Shown: positions 9,206 to 17,983, counted from the first letter of the stretch. The stretch is 64,000 nt of DNA from Salegentibacter sp. Hel_I_6 (GCF_000745315.1 NZ_JQNQ01000001.1:2976001-3040000), one strand, 5' to 3'. Program-made: numbers and translations. The notes: a model not told the origin generated them from the sequence alone.

Positions 9206-9778
9206 TTAAGATTCCGGTGCATATTTCCATTTAATATTGCAGCCTAAACTTGGTTTTTGAAGTTCAGGAACTTTTTTATTGGAAAGTACGGCATCCATAG
9301 CATCCCGCAAATGTCTACCGTTTACCGGAATTCCATTTCCCGGGCGGGAATCGTCCAACTGTCCACGGTAAATTAGTTTCAATTCATCATCAAAAAGATA
9401 GAAATCTGGCGTACAGGAAGCTTTATAAGCTCGTGCCACTTCCTGGGATTCATCGTAGAGGTAAGGGAATGAATATTGGTGTTTCCTGGCTACCTCATTC
9501 ATATTATCTGGATGATCTGCAGGATAATTTTCTACATCATTACTCATAATTGCCGCAAAGCCAAAACCCAGAACACGGTAATCCCCGGCCAGTCTTACTA
9601 TTTCCTCGTTCACATGTTTTACAAAAGGGCAGTGGTTGCTTATAAACATAATTAAAGTGCCCTTTTTTCCCTTAATATTTTCAAGAGAATACCTGTTGTT
9701 GGTAATTACATCTACCAGATTAAAATCTGGAGCCTGGGTACCCAAAGCAATCATATTTGAGGCAGTTCTGGCCATAGT
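9206..9778 (-). CDS. Thioredoxin-fold (AhpC/TSA-like) protein with NHCPFV motif
   Basis: 190 residues from ATG at 9778 (MARTASNMIALGTQAPDFNLVD). An upstream ATG at 9844 would add 22 polar residues that do not resemble the family, so I prefer the internal start. APDFNL opens a peroxiredoxin/thioredoxin-like fold; the active-site position reads FISNHCPFVKHVN, a single Cys with Pro two residues before the Val, as in the widespread thioredoxin-family proteins of the resC/DUF899-like kind in Bacteroidota. KASCTPDFYLFDDELKLIYRG supplies the cis-Pro loop and a second Cys. Cytoplasmic oxidoreductase is the best guess; substrate unknown. Confidence 0.8.
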   Translation of the reverse strand, partial: TMARTASNMIALGTQAPDFNLVDVITNNRYSLENIKGKKGTLIMFISNHCPFVKHVNEEIVRLAGDYRVLGFGFAAIMSNDVENYPADHPDNMNEVARKHQYSFPYLYDESQEVARAYKASCTPDFYLFDDELKLIYRGQLDDSRPGNGIPVNGRHLRDAMDAVLSNKKVPELQKPSLGCNIKWKYAPES

Positions 9779-9947
9779 CTCTTTTCTTATAAATTCACTC
9801 GATAATCTAGAATTAAAATACTCCCGTGCTTCCCTCGAAATCAAAATATTTTTCCATATTTATTCCTTACTGGCTCGCCACAAGGTAATTTACGAATTCA
9901 CTTCGGAATAACCGCTTTTTTTCTAAATTGGACCTAAAAATCACTTA

Positions 9948-10283
9948 ATGGAAATTTCCTGGAAAGACTTTGAAAAAGTAGAAATGCGAATAGGAACTAT
10001 TACTGAAGTTTCAGATTTTCCTGAAGCAAGAAATCCAGCCTATAAAATGATTATTGATTTTGGGGAAGACATTGGAGAAAGAAAAACTTCGGCACAAATC
10101 ACTAAACGATATAAAAAGGAAGATTTGCTAAATCGGCAAATCGTCGCGGTGGTTAATTTTCCAAAGAAGCAAATCGCTAATTTTATGAGCGAATGTTTAG
10201 TTTTAGGGGCAGTAGGGAGTGAGAATGATATCGTGCTACTAAACCCCGATTTTAGAGTAGAAAACGGATTGCAAGTAGGGTAA
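9948..10283 (+). CDS. csaA: CsaA-type tRNA-binding-domain protein (secretion chaperone-like)
   Basis: 111 residues forming one OB-fold tRNA-binding domain. KVEMRIGTITEV at the start, YKMIIDFGED..KTSAQIT, and IVAVVNFPKKQIANFMSECLVLG are the conserved blocks of CsaA and of the C-terminal domain of MetRS. In Bacillus, CsaA has chaperone and export-related activity; a general RNA- or protein-binding role is inferred here. The stop codon is three bases from the stop of the convergent lipocalin-like gene. Confidence 0.9.
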   Translation: MEISWKDFEKVEMRIGTITEVSDFPEARNPAYKMIIDFGEDIGERKTSAQITKRYKKEDLLNRQIVAVVNFPKKQIANFMSECLVLGAVGSENDIVLLNPDFRVENGLQVG

Positions 10284-10286
10284 TGG

Positions 10287-10691
10287 TTAATCTTCTATTT
10301 TCCTGTATTTACTTCCACAAGCTTCAACACAACGTGGATTGTGAGGATAAATGAATAGGTCTCCTTCTTTTAATTCATATCTTAATTCAATAATTTTTTC
10401 GCCACAATCTGTACTTATCATTTTTTCAGCGTTATCGTAAGAGGTTTCATTTATTTCCTCTTCGTTGCAAAAGCTACCTGAAGTTTTCACTAAGCCATTA
10501 GGGCTAAATTCAAGGGTTCTTCCATTTTCGACAGTTTGCCAGGTTCCGCTTCCGTCACCGGGATCAGCGAGTGTTTCTATTAACTGCCATTTCCCGGTAA
10601 TTTCTTTTGTATCCAAATCTGCAGGGCTGTTAGGTGCTGTAGAGCAGCTTGATATTGTTGCGCATAAAGCAAGGAATAGTAAAATTTTCAT
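10287..10691 (-). CDS. Small lipoprotein with lipocalin-like domain
   Basis: 134 residues from ATG at 10691 (MKILLFLALCATISSCSTAP), a clear lipoprotein signal with Cys16. A start at 10748 would put 19 unrelated residues, encoded by a hairpin, before the signal peptide, so it is rejected. The mature part begins EITGKWQLIETLADPGDGSGTW, resembling lipocalin-like domains common in Bacteroidota, and carries four cysteines (FCNEE, STDCGEK, RCVEACG) that may form disulfides. Function unknown; probably outer-membrane anchored facing the periplasm. Confidence 0.7.
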   Translation of the reverse strand: MKILLFLALCATISSCSTAPNSPADLDTKEITGKWQLIETLADPGDGSGTWQTVENGRTLEFSPNGLVKTSGSFCNEEEINETSYDNAEKMISTDCGEKIIELRYELKEGDLFIYPHNPRCVEACGSKYRKIED

Positions 10692-10714
10692 CTTTTGTTT
10701 TTTAGTTATATTAA

Positions 10715-10752
10715 ATAGATGCACGCAACCACAAAAGGTTGCGTGCATCTAT
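10715..10752 (-). terminator. Perfect 16-bp inverted repeat between M14 peptidase and lipocalin-like gene
   Basis: Arms ATAGATGCACGCAACC and GGTTGCGTGCATCTAT with a six-base loop. It lies 8 bases after the peptidase stop codon on the minus strand. There is no strong T-run after the stem, so it may be a terminator, an mRNA-end stabiliser or a leader hairpin of the next gene. Confidence 0.6.
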
Positions 10753-10760
10753 CCAGAAAT

Positions 10761-13277
10761 TTACATTTCATCCCCAAAGAAGATGGCATTCATCAATAAT
10801 TTATTGGTTCCAAACCAGAAAGCTCTAAAATTGGTATTATCGGTGAACAAAATCACATTTCCGCGTCCCATTCCTGTATGTTTAAAAGGAACCGTACCGG
10901 CAATAGAATCTAATCTAGGTTCACTAATATAACCGCTTAATAGTGGATTTTCTGTATACTGAATTGGGTTATTATAACTCTGTTTATCTGCTTCTACAAA
11001 AATTGTAGTGTTTCTGAATAAAGGAAGTTTCTCACTTGTATAACCAAAATTAACAGGATGAGAAAGGTCTATATTTGCTTCAAAGATAGCGCCACCAATT
11101 CCCTGAGCACCTCTAAAATCCCGTTGTTGCTCAAAACTTATATTTTCAGCAACAAGGCTGTCTTTTTTAATAGATAAGTCCATAAAATCTTCTCTTTCAA
11201 AAAATCGAGCGGCATTGCGATAGCCAATTAATGTTCCGCCATCTTTAACCCATTCTTTTAGTTTTTCTATATCTCCATTTCCTAAAGCACTACCCCAGGA
11301 ATTAGGCAGAATTATATCGGTATATCTGCTTAGATCTGCTCTTGAAAATCTTCTGGTATCCAGTTTCGTGATTTTCATGTCGTAGCGCTGATCGAATAAA
11401 TGCCATATTTCCCCGGCATCGTATGGCGTTATACCTTCTCCTACAATAAGTGCGACTTTTGCGGGTTCCAGCGCTCTAAATTGATTACTTCCTAAATTAA
11501 TTCCCTTGGTTAATCCCGTACCAATAGCTTCTATTTGTACATTAGATTCTTGGGACACTTTTTGTAGAAATTGATACATTTCATCAGCATCTAATTCCTG
11601 ATTTTGAACAGGGATCAAAATTGTTCCATAATCGTATTCTTTACTTTCTAGCGAAAATGGCTGCATTCCCACCTTTGTTCTCAAGCCCTTTTCCATAAGC
11701 ATATTTAAAGCTTTTGGAGCATAAAAGTCATGCCACTCCATGATATAGGCGTAGCTGCTTTTCTCTAAAGGCTCAACTTCCGGTTTTTCCAGGCTTTCTA
11801 TTTTTTCACCGGCATTTCGCATTCTTATGTCTTCAGAAAAATCTAAGTTGAATGCTAAAGGCAGTGTCCAGGCAGAAATATCGTAGAATAAGCTATCTTC
11901 AAATTCGGTTCTTCGCTCAAACATCGCTTTTACCAATCTATGTTGGCGCTGATTTTTAGGAACTAAATAGGCTGAATTCCTTTTAAAGTTTTTACCGTCT
12001 TTTTTAAGATCTTCTTCTAGTTTATGAATTTCGATCTTATGTTTTTCCAAAATTTTAGCCAGCTCGTAAGCTGATGAAGCATCTTTTTCACTTCCGAATA
12101 CGTAAGCACCATTTTCAGCGGCATTTCGCGCATTCTTATAAAAATCACGTTGATAATTAAGAATTTTCTCTCGCATATTTTTTGCAGCTTCTAAAGTAGA
12201 AAGCGCCGCGGTAAATTGATTTCTAATCGTAAACGGGAAGGTAAGTATCCCATTATCGGTTTCCTGGGCGTGCCCTCGAGAACTTCCCTGTTCAAAGAGA
12301 ATTCCAATACTTCCATTAATATCTGGGAAGGTAGATCCTTTTCCGTAGTAAAAATCGTCGTAGTCTTCTTCGGTGTAATAAAATGAACCTAATTCATCAA
12401 AAGCTGCAGCATGGTACGTACCTATTTCCCTGGTAAGTTCCTGGTTAATAGCTGGGGTAAGCGGGTGGGTTCTTGATGGTATACCTGGCTGAAAGAAAAA
12501 GCTGGAATTGGAACCCATTTCGTGATGATCGGTCAGGATATTCGGCATCCATTTGTGAAAAGTTTCCAGTCTGGCTTGTGATTCTGGTAGTTGTACCGGT
12601 AGCCAATCGCGGTTCATATCAAACCAATAATGATTGGTTCTTCCTCCTGGCCAAACTTCACTGTATTCGCGATCTTGGGGATCTGGATTTATATTTTTAC
12701 TTTTATTAGTGTTTGCCCAATAAGCAAATCGTTGTAAACCATCAGGATTAAATGCGGGATCAAAAAGTATAATAGTATTCTGCAGTAATTCTTCAATTTC
12801 TTCGCCTTGGGCGGCAGCAAGATAATATGCGGCAAGAAGCGCGGCGTTAGAACCACTAGCTTCATTTCCGTGAATAGAAAAGCCCTGGTTTACTACAATA
12901 GGCATTTCTTCGGTATTAAACGAAGAAGCGTTTTCCTGTGTTAACGCAAGATGATTTTTACGAATTTCCTCTAAATTGTCGTGATTTTCTTCGGCAGTAA
13001 TAGTGAGTAGAATAAGAGGGCGACCTTCATAAGTGCTTCCACGATTTTCTATACTAATTCTAGGGGAGACCCTGGCGAGTTCGCGCATATAATTTAAAAG
13101 TAAATCATGGGTAACGTGCCATTCTCCCGGGATGTATCCAATTATTTCTTGCGGTTTTGGAATATCGTCATTGTAACTTACATCTTGCGGTAAATAATAT
13201 TCCAGACTGAGCTCCTCCTGTTGAGCAAAGGAATTAAAACAAAGACAAAAAATTAGTAGGGGTAGCAGTTTTTTCAT
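10761..13277 (-). CDS. Secreted M14-family zinc carboxypeptidase-like protein
   Basis: 838 residues with a Sec signal peptide (MKKLLPLLIFCLCFNSFAQQ). The M14 catalytic domain covers about residues 50-370: the zinc motif HxxE is His136/Glu139 in NQGFSIHGNEASGSN, DPAFNPDGLQRF is the family's substrate-binding region with Arg, and a zinc-ligand histidine lies in ILTDHHEMGSN. The C-terminal part (about residues 590-700, VALIVGEGITPYDAG...KEWVKDGGTLIGY) looks like a type-1 glutamine-amidotransferase-like fold, as found fused to M14 peptidases in Bacteroidota. It probably trims peptides in the periplasm or outside. Single-gene unit: a hairpin follows it and a bidirectional terminator precedes it. 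Confidence 0.9.
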   Translation of the reverse strand: MKKLLPLLIFCLCFNSFAQQEELSLEYYLPQDVSYNDDIPKPQEIIGYIPGEWHVTHDLLLNYMRELARVSPRISIENRGSTYEGRPLILLTITAEENHDNLEEIRKNHLALTQENASSFNTEEMPIVVNQGFSIHGNEASGSNAALLAAYYLAAAQGEEIEELLQNTIILFDPAFNPDGLQRFAYWANTNKSKNINPDPQDREYSEVWPGGRTNHYWFDMNRDWLPVQLPESQARLETFHKWMPNILTDHHEMGSNSSFFFQPGIPSRTHPLTPAINQELTREIGTYHAAAFDELGSFYYTEEDYDDFYYGKGSTFPDINGSIGILFEQGSSRGHAQETDNGILTFPFTIRNQFTAALSTLEAAKNMREKILNYQRDFYKNARNAAENGAYVFGSEKDASSAYELAKILEKHKIEIHKLEEDLKKDGKNFKRNSAYLVPKNQRQHRLVKAMFERRTEFEDSLFYDISAWTLPLAFNLDFSEDIRMRNAGEKIESLEKPEVEPLEKSSYAYIMEWHDFYAPKALNMLMEKGLRTKVGMQPFSLESKEYDYGTILIPVQNQELDADEMYQFLQKVSQESNVQIEAIGTGLTKGINLGSNQFRALEPAKVALIVGEGITPYDAGEIWHLFDQRYDMKITKLDTRRFSRADLSRYTDIILPNSWGSALGNGDIEKLKEWVKDGGTLIGYRNAARFFEREDFMDLSIKKDSLVAENISFEQQRDFRGAQGIGGAIFEANIDLSHPVNFGYTSEKLPLFRNTTIFVEADKQSYNNPIQYTENPLLSGYISEPRLDSIAGTVPFKHTGMGRGNVILFTDNTNFRAFWFGTNKLLMNAIFFGDEM

Positions 13278-13303
13278 TAGAAATGGATTTGGTAGGTAAA
13301 TAT

Positions 13304-13340
13304 AAAAAAAACCGTCCGGAAAATTTCAGGACGGTTTTTT
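13304..13340. terminator. Bidirectional terminator upstream of the M14 gene
   Basis: Eight A then ACCGTCC, an 11-base spacer, GGACGGT then a T-run. On the minus strand it can end transcripts from the PUR-domain gene (stop at 13455) before the M14 gene. Confidence 0.85.
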
Positions 13341-13361
13341 ATAATCTTCAAAGTAAATTAA

Positions 13362-13448
13362 CTCGGGGCAAGCCCACGAGGCATTTTATAAGAAAAAGTA
13401 TTCTGATTCGAGACAAGCGTCAGAGCATTTAAATCTCGATTATCGAGT
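13362..13448. repeat. Degenerate tandem repeat in intergenic DNA
   Basis: Two related blocks, CTCGGGGCAAGCCCACGAGG followed by CATTTTA (13362) and TTCGAGACAAGCGTCAGAGC followed by ATTTAAA (13407), then a small palindrome CTCGATTATCGAG (13436-13448). It lies between a terminator and the PUR-domain gene and has no coding potential. It looks like a decayed copy of a dispersed repeat. Confidence 0.5.
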
Positions 13449-13454
13449 AAAGTT

Positions 13455-13835
13455 TTAGATGTCGTCAAAACTTACATCTGTAAATTTCTCGGGAGAAACT
13501 CCTTCGGCAACCCCATTTTCAGCAGTTTCGTATTCTTTTTTGAAGTCTTTTTGATGACGTTCGCTAATTACTTCTTCTCCTTTTTCATTCAGGATGAAAT
13601 CTGTCATTTCCTGAAGAATTTCGTTGAAACCTGCAAAATCTTCTTTATACAAGTAAATCTTGTGTTTCTTGTAGAAAAAAGAACCATCATCGTTGGTAAA
13701 CTTTTTACTTTCGGTAATTGTGAGGTAATAATCGTCTGCACGAGTGGCTCTAACATCAAAGAAATAAGTTCTTCTTCCAGCCCTTAGCACTTTAGAGAAT
13801 ATTTCTTCTTTCTCCATCATTCCCTTGTCGCTCAT
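13455..13835 (-). CDS. DUF3276 / PUR-alpha-like nucleic-acid-binding protein
   Basis: 126 residues. EEIFSKVLRAGRRTYFFDVRATRADDYYLTITESKKF is the hallmark of DUF3276, a PUR-alpha-like fold whose spirochaete member BpuR binds DNA and RNA. The C-terminal quarter is acidic and low in structure (TAENGVAEGVSPEKFTDVSFDDI). A second Met at codon 6 or 7 could be the start. It is likely a small cytoplasmic nucleic-acid-binding regulator; targets unknown. It lies 74 bases downstream of an ABC exporter gene on the same strand. Confidence 0.85.
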   Translation of the reverse strand: MSDKGMMEKEEIFSKVLRAGRRTYFFDVRATRADDYYLTITESKKFTNDDGSFFYKKHKIYLYKEDFAGFNEILQEMTDFILNEKGEEVISERHQKDFKKEYETAENGVAEGVSPEKFTDVSFDDI

Positions 13836-13909
13836 AAAATAGATTCTTTAATAGTTTGTTTTAGTACTGTTCAAAAATCTAAAAATTTTTAACATCTAGC
13901 AAAAAATTT

Positions 13910-15667
13910 TCACATTTCTTTTTCATTTAGTTGTTTTGCGTATAATTCTTTATAATAACCCTGTTGGTTGAGTAATTGGGAATGAGTGCCTTGTTGAACA
14001 ATAGCACCATCTTCAAGGATTATTATTTTATCGGCATTTTTTGCCGAAGAGATTCTATGACTTACAATGATGGTAGTTTTCTCTTTAGAAATTTTAAATA
14101 GATTACTAAGAATTTCTTCTTCAGTTTCGGTATCTACAGCTGAAAGACAATCATCAAACAAAAGTATCTTAGGATTATGAATTATTGCCCGTGCAATAGA
14201 GACTCTTTGTTTTTGCCCGCCTGAAAGGGTGATACCACGTTCTCCAAGCACAGTATCATAACCTTTGCTGAAACCTGCAATATTCTTATGAACGGAAGCA
14301 TTTTTTGCAGCTTCATAAATTTCATCATCACTGGCGTTGGTTTTCCCGAATTTAATGTTGTTTTTTATAGAATCACTAAATAAAAATGCATCCTGCGGAA
14401 CGTAGCCTATGCTGTTTCTTAGACTCTCCAGGTTTAGGTTTTCAATGTTTTTTCCATCTATGCTAATCTCCCCTATTTCTACATCATACAAGCGGCCAAT
14501 AAGCTCGAGAATTGTAGATTTTCCTGCGCCGGTTTTTCCGATAATTGCTAGGGTTTCTCCACTTCCAACTTCAAAGGAAACATTTTTAAGGGCTGTAATA
14601 TTGGTGTCATCATAAGTAAAACTCACATTTTTAAAAGCAATGCCTCCGTGTATTTCGTCTGGTGTTTCTTTTTTATTCGTGATCTCAGGATTTTCATCTA
14701 GAAATTCGTTAATACGTTCCTGGGAGGCATCAGCCTGCTGTACTAATGAAGTTACCCAGCCTATAGAAGCGATGGGCCAGGTAAGCATATTTACATATAG
14801 GAGAAATTCAACAATAACCCCAATATTTTCAATTTCACCATTTATATACTGGTTACCGCCAACATAAATTACTAACACATTACTAATACCTATCAACAAT
14901 ACCATGAGCGGAAAGAAAAAGGCCTGTACCTTAACCAGATCTATATTTTTATCGCGGCTGCCATTTGCAAGATCTACAAAACTATGATTGATTTTTGTTT
15001 CCATCCCGTAGGACTTGATAACGGCAATTCCGCTAAAACTCTCCTGGGTAAAAGTGTTTAGTTTAGAAAGGTATTGTTGCACCACGGTACTTCTTTTGTG
15101 AATGGCAACGCTAATTTTATAAATAGAAAATGCCAAAACCGGAAGCGGTGCTACCGTATATAAAGTAAGCTCGGGTGCTGCCTGTATCATAAAAATGAGT
15201 ACCACCACTGTAGAGGTAAATGTAGTAACCGTGTACATAATGGCTGGACCAAGATACATTCTCACTTTGCTCACATCTTCACTAATTCTATTCATTAAAT
15301 CGCCTGTACGGTTCTTTTTGTAGAAATTAAGAGATAGATCCTGGTAATGTTGGTAGATCTCATTTTTCAGGTCAAATTCTATATACCTGGAAACCACAAT
15401 AAAGGTTTGGCGCATTAAAAAAGTAAGAAAAGCGGCTACGAGCGTGGCTCCAATAATAAGCGCAATATTTATAGCGAGTTCGGTTCTAAGTACTTCCAGA
15501 GTACTTATTTCACCATTTATATATTGCTCTATAGCATCGGTAGAATCACCTATTAGTGGGATATAATAAAGAGCGAAAATACGGGCAACTATGGTTATGA
15601 CCAGGCCAATTATTAGTTTCCATTTGTATTTTAGAAAATATTTATTGAGATGCTTGAGGTTCTTCAT
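13910..15667 (-). CDS. ABC exporter half-transporter (fused membrane and ATPase domains)
   Basis: 585 residues. Six transmembrane helices lie within about residues 15-310, followed by an ATPase domain: Walker A IGKTGAGKST, Q-loop YVPQDAFLF, signature LSGGQKQRVSIARA, Walker B ILLFDDCLSAVDTETEE and H-loop VSHRISS. This is the MsbA/MdlB/LmrA type of exporter; half-transporters of this kind act as dimers. Substrate (lipid, drug or peptide) cannot be told. The Walker B is followed by Asp-Cys rather than Asp-Glu, so the usual catalytic glutamate is replaced by Cys; that points to an asymmetric heterodimer partner or altered ATPase cycle. Confidence 0.9.
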   Translation of the reverse strand: MKNLKHLNKYFLKYKWKLIIGLVITIVARIFALYYIPLIGDSTDAIEQYINGEISTLEVLRTELAINIALIIGATLVAAFLTFLMRQTFIVVSRYIEFDLKNEIYQHYQDLSLNFYKKNRTGDLMNRISEDVSKVRMYLGPAIMYTVTTFTSTVVVLIFMIQAAPELTLYTVAPLPVLAFSIYKISVAIHKRSTVVQQYLSKLNTFTQESFSGIAVIKSYGMETKINHSFVDLANGSRDKNIDLVKVQAFFFPLMVLLIGISNVLVIYVGGNQYINGEIENIGVIVEFLLYVNMLTWPIASIGWVTSLVQQADASQERINEFLDENPEITNKKETPDEIHGGIAFKNVSFTYDDTNITALKNVSFEVGSGETLAIIGKTGAGKSTILELIGRLYDVEIGEISIDGKNIENLNLESLRNSIGYVPQDAFLFSDSIKNNIKFGKTNASDDEIYEAAKNASVHKNIAGFSKGYDTVLGERGITLSGGQKQRVSIARAIIHNPKILLFDDCLSAVDTETEEEILSNLFKISKEKTTIIVSHRISSAKNADKIIILEDGAIVQQGTHSQLLNQQGYYKELYAKQLNEKEM

Positions 15668-15744
15668 CTAAAGGTAAAAAAGGATAAATTTTGAGGATAT
15701 GTTATTTTAACACGTTTTAAAAACCTCTTTACTGAAATATTCTT

Positions 15745-15752
15745 TAATTTTG
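15745..15752 (+). promoter_or_regulatory. -7 promoter element for the leucine dehydrogenase gene
   Basis: TAATTTTG fits TAnnTTTG and is followed by C. It lies 52 bases before the start codon. No convincing TTG is found at the -33 position. Confidence 0.55.
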
Positions 15753-15804
15753 CACAGTGATTTTCAGAAAAATGAAAGCACTAAATTATAAAATGTAACA
15801 AGTT

Positions 15805-16908
15805 ATGCAAGTTGATGTTCTAAATGCAAATGAACTAAAAAAGTCAGCGCCAGTATTCGGTCAGCTCTCTTTTGATAATCACGAACAAGTAGTTTTTTGC
15901 AACGACAAAGATACAGGTTTAAAGGCAATTATTGGTATTCATAACACGGTTTTAGGACCTGCTCTTGGTGGTACCAGAATGTGGAATTACAGTAGTGAAT
16001 GGGAAGCATTAAACGATGTTTTAAGACTTTCACGAGGAATGACCTTTAAAAGTGCAATTACAGAATTAAATCTTGGTGGCGGAAAAGCCGTTATTATTGG
16101 GGATGCTAAAACGCAAAAAACGCCTGAACTTATGAAGAGTTTTGGACGTTTTGTAGATTCTCTTAGCGGAAAATATATTACTGCAGAAGATGTAGGGATG
16201 GAGACCGCCGATATGGATACGGTACGCGAGGTCACAAAATACGTAACCGGCATTTCTGAAGACAAAGGTGGAGCTGGTAATCCCTCTCCAATTACTGCTT
16301 ACGGTGTTTTTATGGGCTTAAAAGCTGCTGCAAAGCATAAATTTGGAAGTGATGACCTTGAGGGCAAATCAGTATTGGTTCAGGGAATTGGCCACGTGGG
16401 TGAAACACTCGTGGAACATTTAACTCAGGACGGGGCTAAAGTTTTTATAAGTGATATTAACGAAGAACGTCTTGAAGAAGTAAAGAATAAATATGGAGCT
16501 ATTATTTATGATAGTGCCGATGTATATGGAGCCGAAGTAGATATTTACGCACCCTGCGCACTTGGAGCTACCATTAATGATGAAACCGTGAACCGCATTA
16601 ATGCTAAAGTTATTGCCGGTGCAGCAAACAATCAATTAGCTGATGAACTTACTCACGGAAAAATTCTTAGAGAAAGAGGTATCGTTTACGCTCCAGATTT
16701 CCTAATAAATGCAGGTGGAATTATTAATGTTTACGCTGAATTAGAAAATTACGACAGGAAAGAAATTATGCGTAAAACTGAAAATATTTACAATACTACA
16801 TTAGAAATTCTTGCGAAAGCTGATAAGGATGATATGACCTCACACTTCGCTGCGCTTAAAATCGCACAGCAAAGAATTGATGATAGAAAAAAACAGAATT
16901 TGAAGTAG
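15805..16908 (+). CDS. ldh: Leucine (branched-chain amino acid) dehydrogenase
   Basis: 367 residues. GPALGGTRMWNY, TFKSAITELNLGGGKAVIIGD (catalytic Lys region) and TAEDVGMETADMD are typical of the Glu/Leu/Phe/Val dehydrogenase family, and VLVQGIGHVGETLVEHL is the NAD-binding GxGxxG motif. It interconverts leucine, valine or isoleucine with the 2-keto acid and ammonia using NAD. Length fits leucine dehydrogenase rather than glutamate dehydrogenase (about 450). It has its own promoter and is followed by a perfect palindrome before nusB. Confidence 0.92.
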   Translation: MQVDVLNANELKKSAPVFGQLSFDNHEQVVFCNDKDTGLKAIIGIHNTVLGPALGGTRMWNYSSEWEALNDVLRLSRGMTFKSAITELNLGGGKAVIIGDAKTQKTPELMKSFGRFVDSLSGKYITAEDVGMETADMDTVREVTKYVTGISEDKGGAGNPSPITAYGVFMGLKAAAKHKFGSDDLEGKSVLVQGIGHVGETLVEHLTQDGAKVFISDINEERLEEVKNKYGAIIYDSADVYGAEVDIYAPCALGATINDETVNRINAKVIAGAANNQLADELTHGKILRERGIVYAPDFLINAGGIINVYAELENYDRKEIMRKTENIYNTTLEILAKADKDDMTSHFAALKIAQQRIDDRKKQNLK

Positions 16909-16926
16909 TCAATTTCAAAAGTTTGG

Positions 16927-16934
16927 TATTTTTG
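16927..16934 (+). promoter_or_regulatory. -7 promoter element for nusB
   Basis: TATTTTTG fits TAnnTTTG, followed by C. It lies two bases before the palindrome that ends the leucine dehydrogenase transcript, so transcripts for nusB would begin inside the palindrome. The nearest TTTG upstream (16899) is 24 bases away, longer than usual. Confidence 0.5.
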
Positions 16935-16935
16935 C

Positions 16936-16961
16936 AAGGCGAAAGAATATTCTTTCGCCTT
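16936..16961. terminator. Perfect 26-bp palindrome, likely terminator of ldh
   Basis: Arms AAGGCGAAAGAAT and ATTCTTTCGCCTT are fully complementary and the right arm runs into TTCT. As RNA it gives a GC-capped stem with a T-rich exit. It also overlaps the expected start of the nusB transcript. Confidence 0.75.
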
Positions 16962-16990
16962 TTCTAATTCTAAAAAGTTCTTTTACAATT

Positions 16991-17935
16991 ATGTTGACAA
17001 GAAGACATATTCGGGTTAAAGTAATGCAATCACTTTACGCCTTTAACCAAAGCCAAAACGACAACCTGGGAACCGAGGAAAGATTCCTGCTTAAAAGTAT
17101 GGAAGAGATGTACGATCTTTTTCTGGTACAATTAAGCTTGATTGCCGAACTAAAGGGCCAGGCCGAAAACTTTTTAGAAAAATCTCAACAAAAGCACCTT
17201 GCTACCAGCGAGGAAAAAGATCCCAACAAAAAATTTATTTCCAACGCTATTTTCGAAATCCTCGAAAACAATGAAAGCCTTCAGGATGCCCTGGAATCAA
17301 GAAAAATAACTCATTGGAAAAGAGATGATGATTATGTGCAAATTATCTGGGAGGAACTAAAGAAAAGCGATATCTATAATAATTATATGGAAACTCGCGA
17401 TTCTACATTCAAAGAGGATAAAGAGTTTATAATTGCAATTTTTAAAGAAGTAATTGCCCCCAACGAAAAGCTTTACGATTACCTGGAAGACGCAAAACTC
17501 ACCTGGGTAGACGATCTTCCGCTGGTAAATACCGCAGTAATGAAGTTTCTTCAAAAATTAAAGCCTAATTCTGCTGAAAATCTAAAGCTAGGGAAACTAT
17601 ATAAAAGTGATGATGATAAGGATTTTGCCAAGGAATTATTCAGAAAAACATATTTGAATGATGAAGATCTAGCTAAAGAAATGCTGGGCAAAACTCCTAA
17701 TTGGGATAAAGACAGGATTGCTGAAATAGATATGATTCTTATTAAAATGGCTATCTGCGAATTTTTAAAATTCCCATCTATTCCGGTTAAAGTTACAATC
17801 AATGAATACCTGGAACTTGCCAAGGAATACAGCACTCCAAAAAGTAGCATTTTTATCAATGGAGTACTTGATAAACTTTCTAAAGAATACAAGGAAGATG
17901 ATAAGTTAAATAAAATAGGGCGAGGCCTTATGTAA
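16991..17935 (+). CDS. nusB: Transcription antitermination factor NusB, long Bacteroidota form
   Basis: 314 residues, about twice the classical NusB. It opens with LTRRHIRVKVMQSLYAFNQS, the NusB N-terminal helix. The C-terminal portion (about residues 230-305) holds NWDKDRIAEIDMILIKMAICEFLKFPSIPVKVTINEYLELAKEYSTPKSSIFINGVLDKL, which is the core NusB helical domain. The middle is a charged insertion. NusB with NusE (S10) binds boxA RNA and helps rRNA antitermination. A DUF1573 lipoprotein gene and yajC follow on the same strand. Confidence 0.92.
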   Translation: MLTRRHIRVKVMQSLYAFNQSQNDNLGTEERFLLKSMEEMYDLFLVQLSLIAELKGQAENFLEKSQQKHLATSEEKDPNKKFISNAIFEILENNESLQDALESRKITHWKRDDDYVQIIWEELKKSDIYNNYMETRDSTFKEDKEFIIAIFKEVIAPNEKLYDYLEDAKLTWVDDLPLVNTAVMKFLQKLKPNSAENLKLGKLYKSDDDKDFAKELFRKTYLNDEDLAKEMLGKTPNWDKDRIAEIDMILIKMAICEFLKFPSIPVKVTINEYLELAKEYSTPKSSIFINGVLDKLSKEYKEDDKLNKIGRGLM

Positions 17936-17983
17936 TGAATAAAATTTCTTATTTTTAAACTTTAAATTATAAAGTTCACAATC

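Noticed and set aside
10465..10932. Plus-strand frame of 155 codons opposite the lipocalin-like gene
   Set aside because: It is antisense to two well-supported genes, crosses the 16-base hairpin, and shows no family features.
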